A stretch of DNA of 43,479 nucleotides, taken from positions 1 to 43,479 of the forward strand of contig NZ_JADDRL010000081.1 of the NCBI RefSeq assembly GCF_021538895.1, read 5' to 3'. This DNA comes from Streptomyces olivochromogenes. Its GTDB lineage: Bacteria; Actinomycetota; Actinomycetes; Streptomycetales; Streptomycetaceae. The notes under the pieces are model-generated. The model searched no databases. It was not told the DNA's origin and saw nothing but the letters and a program-made list of their open reading frames with translations. Below, one piece after another: positions 1 to 7,103 of this stretch (position 1 is the stretch's first letter; each line of letters opens with the position of its first letter). The position numbers and the translations under genes were made by a program.

Positions 1-183
1 GTGAGACAGCCGGTGTGAGGGTGTGGTGGCTGGATCCGGCGGTGCTGCGGCCGGGGCGGTCGGCCCGGCGACCCGGATCTGGCCGCGCGGTCGCCGGGTC
101 CAGCGGTGCGACCGTCGGCGTGGCCTGCCCGGCAGCCTGCTCGGTCGGGGCGTTGGGTGGGGCAGGCGTTGCTCAGGGCGTGG

Positions 184-726
184 TCAGGCCCGCTGGGTCG
201 CTTTGCGGGTCTTCGTCTCTTCCTCCAGGAAGGATTCCGCGTCGGCGACGGCCTCGTGGGTGGGGAGGGTGCGGAACACCCACGTGCGGTAGGACCAGAA
301 GCGGAACAGGGTGGCGATGCCGATGCCCACGACCTTGAAGATGTTGCGCTGCAGGGAGCTGTCCCAGCCGAAGCCGTAGATGGCCGCGTACAGGATGCCG
401 TTCTCGATCACCAGGCCGACGGCGCTGAAGGCCAGGAACAGCGTGAGCTCCCGGCTCTGGGCGCCCTTGTCACGGTCCCGATACGTGAAGTAACGGAAGC
501 CCACGTAGTTGCAGGCGATGGCGACCACCGTGGCGATCACGTTGGCGCGTACGGCCTGCAGGCTGGTCAGGTGCCAGAGCAGATTGGACACGCCGAAGTT
601 CACGACCGTGCCCAGGGCGCCCACGGCGCCGAATTTCGCGACCTCGTGGACGAACCTGTCCAGCCCCGAGGAACCACGTTCCATGATCGTGCAGTCCCCG
701 TCCGTAGGTTTCGTCAGCCCAGTCAT
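184..726 (-). CDS. GtrA-family membrane protein
   Basis: A 180-residue protein with four hydrophobic segments at about 32-53, 60-80, 94-116 and 128-147, each separated by short charged loops. This is the layout of the GtrA/DPMS family. Members are thought to help move or anchor polyprenyl-phosphate-linked sugars, or to act as small partners of membrane glycosyltransferases. The motif FRYFTYRD after the second segment and RFWSYRTWVF in the fourth are typical of the family. The C-terminus (about 150-180) is charged and probably cytoplasmic. The ATG at 726 precedes the first segment by about 30 residues; a second ATG at codon 15 is an alternative start. It is divergent from purK across 132 bases. 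Family assignment is firm; the sugar handled is unknown, although the window is rich in envelope glycosylation genes. Confidence 0.88.
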   Translation of the reverse strand: MTGLTKPTDGDCTIMERGSSGLDRFVHEVAKFGAVGALGTVVNFGVSNLLWHLTSLQAVRANVIATVVAIACNYVGFRYFTYRDRDKGAQSRELTLFLAFSAVGLVIENGILYAAIYGFGWDSSLQRNIFKVVGIGIATLFRFWSYRTWVFRTLPTHEAVADAESFLEEETKTRKATQRA

Positions 727-846
727 GCTAACCACCCCCCTCCCCGTCCCGCCCGCGCATCCGGCCACGGACGGGCAACACACAGGAAAAGCCCAGGTAA
801 GAAGTGGGGTAAGAGGCACGGAATCCGGCCCGCGCGGCGTGGCCGA

Positions 847-861
847 TACCCTAGGGGCGTG
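847..861 (+). promoter_or_regulatory. Putative leaderless promoter of purK
   Basis: TACCCT at 847-852 looks like a -10 hexamer. It lies only six bases before the GTG that starts purK, so transcription would begin at or next to the start codon. The G run at 854-857 is too close to the GTG to act as a ribosome binding site. Leaderless mRNAs are common in Streptomyces. No clear -35 was found. Confidence 0.4.
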
Positions 862-1998
862 ACGTTCCCGGTAGTCGGCATGGTCGGCGGGGGCCAGCTC
901 GCTCGTATGACACACGAGGCGGGCATCCCGCTCGGCATCAGGTTCAAGCTCCTCAGTGACACCCCACAGGATTCCGCGGCCCAGGTCGTGAGCGATGTCG
1001 TCATCGGCGACTATCGCGACCTGGAGACACTGCGCGCCTTCGCTCGCGGCTGTGACGTGATCACCTTCGATCACGAGCACGTGCCCACCGAGCACCTCAG
1101 GGCCCTGGAGGCGGACGGCATCCCCGTGCGCCCCGGCCCCGACGCGCTCGTGCACGCCCAGGACAAGGGGGTGATGCGCGCCAAACTCGACGCCATCGGC
1201 GTTCCCTGTCCCCGCCACCGGATCGTGTCCGATCCCGAGGACGTGGTCCGCTTCGCGTCCGAGGGCGACGGCTTCCCGGTCGTCCTCAAGACCGTCCGTG
1301 GCGGCTACGACGGCAAGGGCGTGTGGGTCGTGGAGACCGCCGAGGAGGCCGCCGACCCGTTCCGGGCGGGCGTCCCGGTCCTCGCCGAGGAGAAGGTCGA
1401 CTACGTCCGCGAGCTCGCCGCCAACGTCGTCCGCTCCCCGCACGGCCAGGCCGTCGCCTACCCGGTGGTCGAGTCCCAGCAGGTCAACGGCGTCTGCGAC
1501 ACGGTGATCGCTCCCGCCCCCGACCTCGACGAGAGCCTCGCGCTGCAGGCCGAGCGGATGGCCCTGACCATCGCCAAGGAACTCGGTGTCGTCGGCCACC
1601 TCGCCGTCGAGCTGTTCCAGACCCGCGACGGCCGCATCCTCGTCAACGAGCTGGCGATGCGCCCGCACAACTCGGGCCACTGGACCCAGGACGGCGCGAT
1701 CACCTCGCAGTTCGCCAACCACGTCCGCGCCGTCCTCGACCTGCCCCTCGGCGACCCGCGCCCGCGCGCCCCGTGGACGGTCATGGTCAACGTCCTCGGC
1801 GGCGACTACCCGGACATGTACTCCGCGTACCTGCACTGCATGGCCCGCGACCCCAAGCTCAAGATCCACATGTACGGCAAGGACGTGAAGCCCGGCCGTA
1901 AGGTCGGCCACGTCAACACCTACGGCGACGACCTGGACGACGTGCTGGAGCGCGCCCGTCACGCTGCCGGCTACCTGAGAGGCACCATCACCGAATGA
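859..1998 (+). CDS. purK: N5-carboxyaminoimidazole ribonucleotide synthase (PurK)
   Basis: ATP-grasp enzyme of de novo purine synthesis. It converts AIR, ATP and bicarbonate to N5-CAIR, the substrate of PurE. The N-terminus has the glycine-rich GMVGGGQLARM motif. The ATP-grasp core shows KTVRGGYDGKG at about residues 144-154, and NELAMRPHNSGHWT at about 263-276 carries the metal/ATP-binding Glu and Asn. At 379 residues it has the normal length for the family. The GTG at 859 was chosen because homology begins right after it; the frame is open further upstream, but that part overlaps the divergent gtrA and reads as low-complexity shadow. The stop overlaps the purE ATG (ATGA at 1995-1998), so purK and purE are translationally coupled. 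Confidence 0.96.
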   Translation: MTFPVVGMVGGGQLARMTHEAGIPLGIRFKLLSDTPQDSAAQVVSDVVIGDYRDLETLRAFARGCDVITFDHEHVPTEHLRALEADGIPVRPGPDALVHAQDKGVMRAKLDAIGVPCPRHRIVSDPEDVVRFASEGDGFPVVLKTVRGGYDGKGVWVVETAEEAADPFRAGVPVLAEEKVDYVRELAANVVRSPHGQAVAYPVVESQQVNGVCDTVIAPAPDLDESLALQAERMALTIAKELGVVGHLAVELFQTRDGRILVNELAMRPHNSGHWTQDGAITSQFANHVRAVLDLPLGDPRPRAPWTVMVNVLGGDYPDMYSAYLHCMARDPKLKIHMYGKDVKPGRKVGHVNTYGDDLDDVLERARHAAGYLRGTITE

Positions 1999-2522
1999 GC
2001 CCAGTTGTAGGCATCGTCATGGGGTCGGACTCCGACTGGCCCGTCATGGAGGCCGCCGCGCAGGCCCTCGACGAGTTCGAGATCGCGTACGAGGTCGACG
2101 TCGTCTCCGCGCACCGCATGCCGCGCGAGATGATCGCGTACGGCGAGCAGGCCGCCGGGCGCGGCCTGAAGGTGATCATCGCCGGTGCGGGCGGCGCCGC
2201 CCACCTGCCCGGCATGCTCGCCTCGGTCACCCCGCTGCCGGTGATCGGCGTCCCGGTCCCGCTGAAGTACCTCGACGGCATGGACTCCCTGATGTCGATC
2301 GTGCAGATGCCGGCCGGCGTCCCCGTCGCGACGGTCTCCGTGGGCGGTGCCCGCAACGCCGGTCTCCTCGCGGCCCGCATCCTCGCCACGCACGACGAGG
2401 AACTGCTCGGCCGGATGCGGGAGTTCCAGCAGGAGCTGAACGACCAGGCCACCGAGAAGGGCAAGCGCCTGCGCGCCAAGGTCGAGGGCGCGAGCGGCTT
2501 CGGCTTCGGCTCGGGGAAGTGA
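1995..2522 (+). CDS. purE: N5-carboxyaminoimidazole ribonucleotide mutase (PurE, class I)
   Basis: Small enzyme that moves the carboxyl group of N5-CAIR to give CAIR, the step after PurK. Visible class I motifs are GIVMGSDSDWPVM near the N-terminus (phosphate binding), SAHRMP at about 39-44 (with the catalytic His) and AGAGGAAHLPGM at about 66-77. The MPAGVPVATVSVGG segment follows. The first ~160 residues form the conserved octamer-forming fold; the last ~15 residues are Gly/Lys-rich tail. Its ATG overlaps the purK stop, and its TGA overlaps the GTG of the dipeptidase gene, so three genes form one tightly packed operon. Confidence 0.96.
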   Translation: MSPVVGIVMGSDSDWPVMEAAAQALDEFEIAYEVDVVSAHRMPREMIAYGEQAAGRGLKVIIAGAGGAAHLPGMLASVTPLPVIGVPVPLKYLDGMDSLMSIVQMPAGVPVATVSVGGARNAGLLAARILATHDEELLGRMREFQQELNDQATEKGKRLRAKVEGASGFGFGSGK

Positions 2523-3706
2523 CGCCGATGGCCCCGCTGGAGGAAGCCCGGGAACTCCTGCGCGAGTTCCCCGTCGTCGACGGCCACAACGACCTCCCCT
2601 GGGCGCTGCGCGAGCAGGTCCGCTACGACCTCGCCGCCCGCGACATAGCCGCCCACCAGAACGCGCACCTGCACACCGACATCCCGCGGCTGCGCGAGGG
2701 CGGCGTGGGCGCGCAGTACTGGTCGGTGTTCGTGCGCTCGGACCTGCCCGGCGCGGTCCCGGCCACGCTCGAACAGATCGACTGCGTGCGGCAGTTGATC
2801 GACCGCTACCCCGCCGACCTGCGGGCCGCGCTGACCGCCGCCGACATGGAGGCGGCGCGCGCCGAGGGCCGTATCGCCTCCCTCATGGGCGCGGAGGGCG
2901 GCCACTCGATCGACAACTCGCTGGGCACCCTGCGCGGGCTGTACGAGCTGGGCGTGCGCTACATGACGCTCACCCACAACGACAACAACGACTGGGCGGA
3001 CTCGGCGACGGACGAGCCGAACGTCGGCGGTCTGTCGGCCTTCGGCCGCGAGGTCGTCCGGGAGATGAACCGCCTCGGCATGCTCGTCGACCTCTCCCAC
3101 GTGGCGGCGACGACGATGCGCGACGCGCTCGACGCCTCGGACGCGCCGGTGATCTTCTCGCACTCCTCGTCCCGTGCCGTGTGCGAACACCCCCGCAACA
3201 TCCCGGACGAGATCCTCGAACGGCTGCCCGCGAACGGCGGCGTGGCGATGGTGACGTTCGTACCGAAGTTCGTGCTCCAGGCGGCCGTGGACTGGACGGC
3301 CGCGGCCGACGAGAACATGCGCGCGCACGGCTTCCACCACCTCGACACCACCGCCGAGGCGATGAAGGTGCACGCCGCCTTCGAGGAGCGCACCCCCCGC
3401 CCGATCGCCACGGTGGCGACGGTGGCCGACCACCTCGACCACATGCGCGAGGTCGCCGGCATCGACCACCTCGGCATCGGCGGCGACTACGACGGCACGG
3501 CGTTCACCCCCGACGGCCTGAACGACGTCTCCGGCTACCCCAACCTGATCGCCGAACTCCTGGACCGCGGCTGGTCCAAGCCCGACCTGGCCAAGCTGAC
3601 CTGGCAGAACTCGGTACGGGTGCTCGGTGCGGCGGAGGACGTCTCCCGGGACCTGCGGGCGACCCGCGCGCCCTCCCGCGCGAGGATCGAGGAACTCGAC
3701 GGCTGA
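2519..3706 (+). CDS. M19 family membrane-type dipeptidase
   Basis: Binuclear zinc dipeptidase related to renal (membrane) dipeptidase, which hydrolyses dipeptides and, in some members, D-amino-acid dipeptides. The zinc ligands expected for the family are all visible: His23 and Asp25 in VDGHNDLPW, the bridging Glu126 in MGAEGGHS, His194 in DLSHVA, His215 in FSHSSSRA and Asp323 in GGDYDG. Length is 395 residues, normal for bacterial members. There is no signal peptide, so the enzyme is probably cytoplasmic. The GTG at 2519 overlaps the purE stop; an ATG three codons later is an alternative. A strong terminator follows. Linkage of a dipeptidase to purEK is recurrent in Streptomyces (from memory), but the physiological substrate is unknown. 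Confidence 0.93.
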   Translation: MTPMAPLEEARELLREFPVVDGHNDLPWALREQVRYDLAARDIAAHQNAHLHTDIPRLREGGVGAQYWSVFVRSDLPGAVPATLEQIDCVRQLIDRYPADLRAALTAADMEAARAEGRIASLMGAEGGHSIDNSLGTLRGLYELGVRYMTLTHNDNNDWADSATDEPNVGGLSAFGREVVREMNRLGMLVDLSHVAATTMRDALDASDAPVIFSHSSSRAVCEHPRNIPDEILERLPANGGVAMVTFVPKFVLQAAVDWTAAADENMRAHGFHHLDTTAEAMKVHAAFEERTPRPIATVATVADHLDHMREVAGIDHLGIGGDYDGTAFTPDGLNDVSGYPNLIAELLDRGWSKPDLAKLTWQNSVRVLGAAEDVSRDLRATRAPSRARIEELDG

Positions 3707-3745
3707 GCGCCGGATCCGGCGCGGGGAGCGCGCCGGGACAGAGTG

Positions 3746-3785
3746 AGCGACGGCTCGGCCCGGGAGAAGGGGCCGAGCCGTCGCT
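3746..3785 (+). terminator. Perfect 16-bp hairpin terminator after the purKE-dipeptidase operon
   Basis: Inverted repeat with arms at 3746-3761 and 3770-3785 and an 8-base loop. The arms are perfectly complementary and about 80% GC. There is no U-tract, which is usual for Streptomyces terminators. It lies 40 bases after the dipeptidase stop. Confidence 0.85.
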
Positions 3786-3821
3786 GTCGGCGCGGCAGCG
3801 CAGGTCAGGGCGAGCGGGGCC

Positions 3822-4366
3822 GGGCTGACCCGGTTCGGCGAGGAGGTCCTGCGGGAGATGAACCGGCTCGGCGTGCTCGCCGACGTCTCCGGTGCCTCCG
3901 ACGCCACGGTCGGCCGGGCCGTCGTGCTCTCCAGGACACCGGTGATGTGCACCCGTTCCGCGGCCCGCGCCCTGCGCCCGCACCTCGCCAACCTCCCCGA
4001 CGACCTCCTCGCCGAGCTGGGCGCCGCACAGGGCCTGTGCATGGTGCCGCTCACCGCCGAGCAGACCGGCCCGAGCGTCCGGGACGTCGCCGACCATCTC
4101 GACCACGTGCGGACGGTCGCCGGGCCGGAGAGCGTCGGCCTGTCCGGCACCTACGACTCCGGCGCCGCCCACCCCCAGGACCTCACCGACGCCTCCTGCT
4201 CTCCGCACCTGATCGCCGAGCTGCTCCACCGCGGCTGGTCCGACATCGAGCTCGCCTGCTGACCTGGGGCAACGTCCAGCGGGTGCTGCGCACCGCCGAC
4301 TGCACGGCCCGCGCTGCCCAGCTCCGCCGCGAGGCCTCGACCGCGAAGATCGCGGAGCTGGACGGA
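3822..4366 (+). pseudogene. Decayed second M19 dipeptidase (3' part, frameshifted)
   Basis: From 3822 the translation (GLTRFGEEVLREMNRLGVLADVS...) follows the intact dipeptidase just upstream from about its residue 170 onward, including HLDHVRTVAG and LIAELLHRGWS. The first half of the enzyme is missing. The remaining part has lost catalytic features: the His of DLSH is Gly (DVSG), the SHSS stretch reads CTRS, and GGDYDG reads SGTYDS. Compared with the intact copy, about 50 residues around the middle are also deleted. At 4257-4262 the frame runs into TGA; shifting by one base restores LTWGNVQRVL and the closing AKIAELDG, so a single-base deletion is implied. This is clearly a remnant of a tandem duplicate or paralogue, not a working gene. 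Confidence 0.85.
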
Positions 4367-4389
4367 CAGACGGACCGGAGCCGGACGGA

Positions 4390-4469
4390 GAGGGGATCCG
4401 GAGCCGCGCGCCCAGCGCGAGCACCTTCTCGTGGGCGGCGTCCACCTCCTCCCACGTCGACCCGGCGCC
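4390..4469 (-). pseudogene. Short VOC/glyoxalase-like remnant
   Basis: On the minus strand, directly after the stop of the intact VOC gene, the translation contains TWEEVDAAHEKVLALGARLR. This resembles the DLDAAEKGVLELGARPL segment of the intact neighbour and the same helix of other VOC proteins. No start, no first half and no metal-binding C-terminal strand are present. It is best read as debris of a second VOC gene. The call rests on about 20 residues, so it is tentative. Confidence 0.45.
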
Positions 4470-4475
4470 CTGTTG

Positions 4476-4835
4476 TCAGCCGGCGCACAGACAGAACGGA
4501 TGCCCCGCCGGGTCCGCGTACACACGGAAGCCGCGCGAGCGGTCGTCGGTGTCCAGCGGCCGCGCGCCGAGCTCCAGCACCCCCTTCTCCGCCGCGTCCA
4601 GGTCCTCCACCACCAGGTCCAGGTGGAACTGCTGCGAGTGATCGGCCGCGGGCCACCGCGGCGGTACGAAGCCGGGCGCGGCCTGGAAGGCCAGCGCCTG
4701 TCCGCCGGGCAGCCGGAGGTCCACCCACTCGCCCTCGCCCTCCACGGTGCCGCCGAGCACCTCGGCGTAGAAGCCGGCGAGCGCGCGCGGGTCGGGGCAG
4801 TCCAGGACGACGGGGCCGAGCTTGGCGAGTGCCAT
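4476..4835 (-). CDS. VOC superfamily (glyoxalase/bleomycin-resistance-like) protein
   Basis: A 119-residue protein with two beta-alpha-beta-beta-beta halves. The first half contains LGPVVLDCPDPRALAGFYAEVLGG and the second contains HLDLVVEDLDAAEKGVLELGA, ending in FRVYADPAGHPFCLC. The GHPFCL end is the usual C-terminal VOC signature. Members include dioxygenases, glyoxalases and antibiotic-binding proteins, so the reaction cannot be named. The ATG at 4835 is supported by a GGAGGA ribosome site about five bases upstream. The gene is divergent from the CGNR gene; the 112 bases between them hold repeated GGTAAC/GTTACC motifs, one of them right beside this gene's ribosome site. Confidence 0.85.
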   Translation of the reverse strand: MALAKLGPVVLDCPDPRALAGFYAEVLGGTVEGEGEWVDLRLPGGQALAFQAAPGFVPPRWPAADHSQQFHLDLVVEDLDAAEKGVLELGARPLDTDDRSRGFRVYADPAGHPFCLCAG

Positions 4836-4853
4836 GGCTTCCTCCACGGAGCG

Positions 4854-4939
4854 GGTTACCCATAGCAGCGGGCAACCGGTAACGGTTACCGCATGCTCCC
4901 GTAGTGGAGGTAACGTCGCAAGTGAATTCGGGAGGTAAC
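4854..4939. promoter_or_regulatory. GGTAAC/GTTACC operator cluster between the VOC and CGNR genes
   Basis: The divergent intergenic region has five copies of one half-site: GGTTACC at 4854-4860, GGTAAC at 4878-4883, GGTTACC at 4884-4890, GGTAAC at 4909-4914 and GGTAAC at 4934-4939. The second and third form a perfect 15-bp palindrome at 4877-4891. The last two sit in a repeated GGAGGTAAC (4906-4914 and 4931-4939), and the second of these includes the likely ribosome site of the CGNR gene. Half-sites are spaced about 24-31 bases apart, close to multiples of a helical turn. This looks like an operator for shared control of both genes; the regulator is not known. Confidence 0.55.
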
Positions 4940-4947
4940 TTGCAGGC

Positions 4948-5454
4948 ATGAGTGAGAGATCGCCCGCGCCGGGAGGCCTGGCCCTGATCGAGGCCCTGCT
5001 GAACACGCTCGACATCGCGAGCGGCGGCGACTTGCTCGACACACCGGACGGCCGGGCCCCCTTCGGGCTCACCGAGGACGAGCTGCCGGGCGCGCGCGAG
5101 CTGCGCGAGTCGCTGCGCGCCACGCTGCTGGCCCACGCGGGCCACCCGCCGCACCGCGAGGTGACCCCGCTGGGCGACCTGCTCGCCGGCGCCCCGCTGT
5201 ACCTGGCGATCGACCCGAGCGACGGCTCCGCGAGCCTTGCCCCCGCGGGCGACGGCCCCCTGCTCTCCCGGGTCGCCGCCGCCGTGGCCGAGGCGCTGGT
5301 CGCGGGCACCTGGAGCCGGTTCAAGGCGTGCGAGGCCGTGACCTGCCACTGGGCGTACTACGACCGCAGCCCGGCCGGCCGCGGCCGCTGGTGCTCGATG
5401 CAGGTGTGCGGGGCGCGCGCGAAGATGCGGCGGTACCGGGCCAAAGAGCCGTAA
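4948..5454 (+). CDS. CGNR zinc-finger (ABATE-domain) protein
   Basis: A 168-residue protein with a helical N-terminal domain (about 10-120, ABATE-like) and a C-terminal zinc finger. The finger ligands are Cys128, Cys133, Cys149 and Cys154. The signature reads CGAR here (154-157) in place of CGNR, followed by the usual K-x4-Y-R basic end. Members are putative transcriptional regulators or nucleic-acid-binding stress proteins; none of the ligands is missing. The ATG at 4948 is preceded by GGAGG at 4931-4935, a rather long 12-base spacing. The repeated GGTAAC sites upstream make autoregulation plausible (inference). A perfect hairpin separates it from the convergent ugd. Confidence 0.85.
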   Translation: MSERSPAPGGLALIEALLNTLDIASGGDLLDTPDGRAPFGLTEDELPGARELRESLRATLLAHAGHPPHREVTPLGDLLAGAPLYLAIDPSDGSASLAPAGDGPLLSRVAAAVAEALVAGTWSRFKACEAVTCHWAYYDRSPAGRGRWCSMQVCGARAKMRRYRAKEP

Positions 5455-5507
5455 GCCACAGCAGGTTCACCGGCCATGCCGGGGTCGCGTGGTGCAGAAT
5501 GCAACAA

Positions 5508-5548
5508 GACGCCGGTTCGGCCGACTGAGCCTCGGCCGAACCGGCGTC
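5508..5548. terminator. Perfect 17-bp bidirectional terminator
   Basis: Arms at 5508-5524 and 5532-5548, seven-base loop, no mismatch. It lies between the convergent CGNR and ugd genes, so it probably ends transcription from both sides. Confidence 0.85.
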
Positions 5549-5567
5549 ACGCGTACGCCTGCCGCCC

Positions 5568-6911
5568 CTACGCGGTGGGACGGCCCATCGCCCGGTACGT
5601 CCACCCGGCCTGCCGCCACACCTGCGGGTCGAGGGCGTTGCGCCCGTCGAGGATCACCCGCGCCGCCGCGACCTCGCCCAGCGCCGCCGGGTCCAGCTCG
5701 CGGAACTCCCGCCACTCGGTCAGGTGCAGGACCACGTCGGCACCCCGGACGGCGTCCAGCGCGGAGTCGGCGTAGCCGAGGGTCGGGAAGAGCCGGCGGG
5801 CGTTGTGCATGCCCTTCGGGTCGTACACCGTCACCTGGCCGCCCTGGAGGTGGATCTGGCCCGCCACGTTGAGCGCGGGCGAGTCCCGGACGTCGTCCGA
5901 GTCGGGCTTGAAGGCGGCGCCGAGGACCGCGACCCGGCGGCCCAGGAAGGAGCCGCCGCCGAGCGCCTCGCGGGCCATCTCGACCATCTGGCCGCGGCGG
6001 CGCATGTTGATGGAGTCGATCTCGCGCAGGAAGGTCAGCGCCTGGTCGGCGCCCAGCTCGCCGGCCCGCGCCATGAAGGCCCGGATGTCCTTGGGCAGGC
6101 ACCCGCCGCCGAAGCCGATCCCGGCCCGCAGGAACTTCTTGCCGATCCGGTCGTCGTGGCCGATGGCCTCCGCCAGCTTCACGACGTCGCCGCCCGCGGC
6201 CTCGCACACCTCGGCCATCGCGTTGATGAAGGAGATCTTGGTGGCGAGGAAGGAGTTCGCGGACGTCTTTACCAGCTCGGCGGTGGGGAAGTCGGTGACC
6301 ACGAAGGGCGTGCCCTCGCCGACCGGCGTCGCGTAGACCTCGCGCAGCAGCTTCTCGGCCCGCTCGCTGCGCACACCCACCACGATCCGGTCGGGGTGCA
6401 GCGTGTCCGCGACGGCGAAGCCCTCGCGCAGGAACTCCGGGTTCCAGGCCAGCTCGGCGTCGGCACCGGCGGGCGCGTGCTCGGCCAGGTAGGCCGCGAG
6501 GCGCTCGGCGGAGCCGACGGGCACGGTGGACTTGCCGACGACGAGAGAGGGGCCGGTGAGATGGGGAGCGAGGAGGGCGAAGGCGTTGTCGACGTACGAC
6601 ATGTCGGCCGCGTACTCGCCGTGCTTCTGCGGGGTGTTCACGCAGACGAAGTGGACGTCGCCGAAGGCGGCGACCTCGGCCCAGTCCATGGTGAACCGGA
6701 GCCGCCCGGAGGACCCCTCCAGGCCCGCCACGTGCTTCTTCAGCAGGGCTTCGAGGCCGGGCTCGTACATCGGCACCTCACCCCGCTGGAGCAGGGCGAT
6801 CTTCTCGGGCACGACGTCGAGTCCGAGCACCTCGAACCCCAGCTCGGCCATGGCCGCGGCGTGCGTGGCGCCGAGGTAGCCGGTGCCGATCACGGTGATC
6901 TTGAGGCTCAT
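5568..6911 (-). CDS. ugd: UDP-glucose 6-dehydrogenase
   Basis: NAD-dependent enzyme that oxidises UDP-glucose twice to UDP-glucuronate. At 447 residues it has the family length. The N-terminal Rossmann motif is VIGTGYLG (7-14). The central domain has the LAWNPEFLREG motif, followed by NSFLATKISFINAMAEVCE and the catalytic thiol in GFGGGCLPKD (Cys at about 271). The C-terminal UDP-binding domain follows with AFKPDSDDVRDSPALNV. The ATG at 6911 has GGAG about seven bases upstream; a longer frame to 6956 lacks homology. It is a single-gene unit ending at the shared hairpin. UDP-glucuronate could feed envelope polymers, but the acceptor pathway cannot be deduced from position alone. Confidence 0.95.
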   Translation of the reverse strand: MSLKITVIGTGYLGATHAAAMAELGFEVLGLDVVPEKIALLQRGEVPMYEPGLEALLKKHVAGLEGSSGRLRFTMDWAEVAAFGDVHFVCVNTPQKHGEYAADMSYVDNAFALLAPHLTGPSLVVGKSTVPVGSAERLAAYLAEHAPAGADAELAWNPEFLREGFAVADTLHPDRIVVGVRSERAEKLLREVYATPVGEGTPFVVTDFPTAELVKTSANSFLATKISFINAMAEVCEAAGGDVVKLAEAIGHDDRIGKKFLRAGIGFGGGCLPKDIRAFMARAGELGADQALTFLREIDSINMRRRGQMVEMAREALGGGSFLGRRVAVLGAAFKPDSDDVRDSPALNVAGQIHLQGGQVTVYDPKGMHNARRLFPTLGYADSALDAVRGADVVLHLTEWREFRELDPAALGEVAAARVILDGRNALDPQVWRQAGWTYRAMGRPTA

Positions 6912-7026
6912 GAAGTGCTCCAGCAGACGGGACGGCGGTGGTGCGGGCCCGAGCATATCCGGGCCCTGTGCAGGGCAACTTTCCCGCTGTCGCCAAGCTC
7001 ACGTAGGCGTCCCCGGGGCCGGGCCC

Positions 7027-7078
7027 TAAAATTTGAGTTACTTAACGGTAATTAGCATCAATGCCACGCCATTAATCA
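7027..7078 (+). promoter_or_regulatory. AT-rich promoter/operator region before the acyl-CoA dehydrogenase gene
   Basis: This stretch is far more A/T-rich than its surroundings. It contains TTGAGT at 7033-7038 and a TTAC-N6-GTAA inverted repeat at 7038-7051, followed by ATTAGCAT and CATTAATC. No -35/-10 pair with normal spacing could be fixed. The setting suggests a promoter with an operator, perhaps for a TetR-type regulator of fatty-acid genes, but that is inference. Confidence 0.4.
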
Positions 7079-7103
7079 CTGCGTCTTTGGAGCGTGAGAG
7101 ACC

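Noticed and set aside
1..183. A Pro/Ala-rich open stretch on the minus strand downstream of GtrA
   Set aside because: There is no start codon in the window, and composition alone does not support a gene.
184..1962. A 592-codon minus-strand frame extending GtrA upstream across purK
   Set aside because: Only the last 180 codons resemble a protein family; the rest is the reverse of purK.
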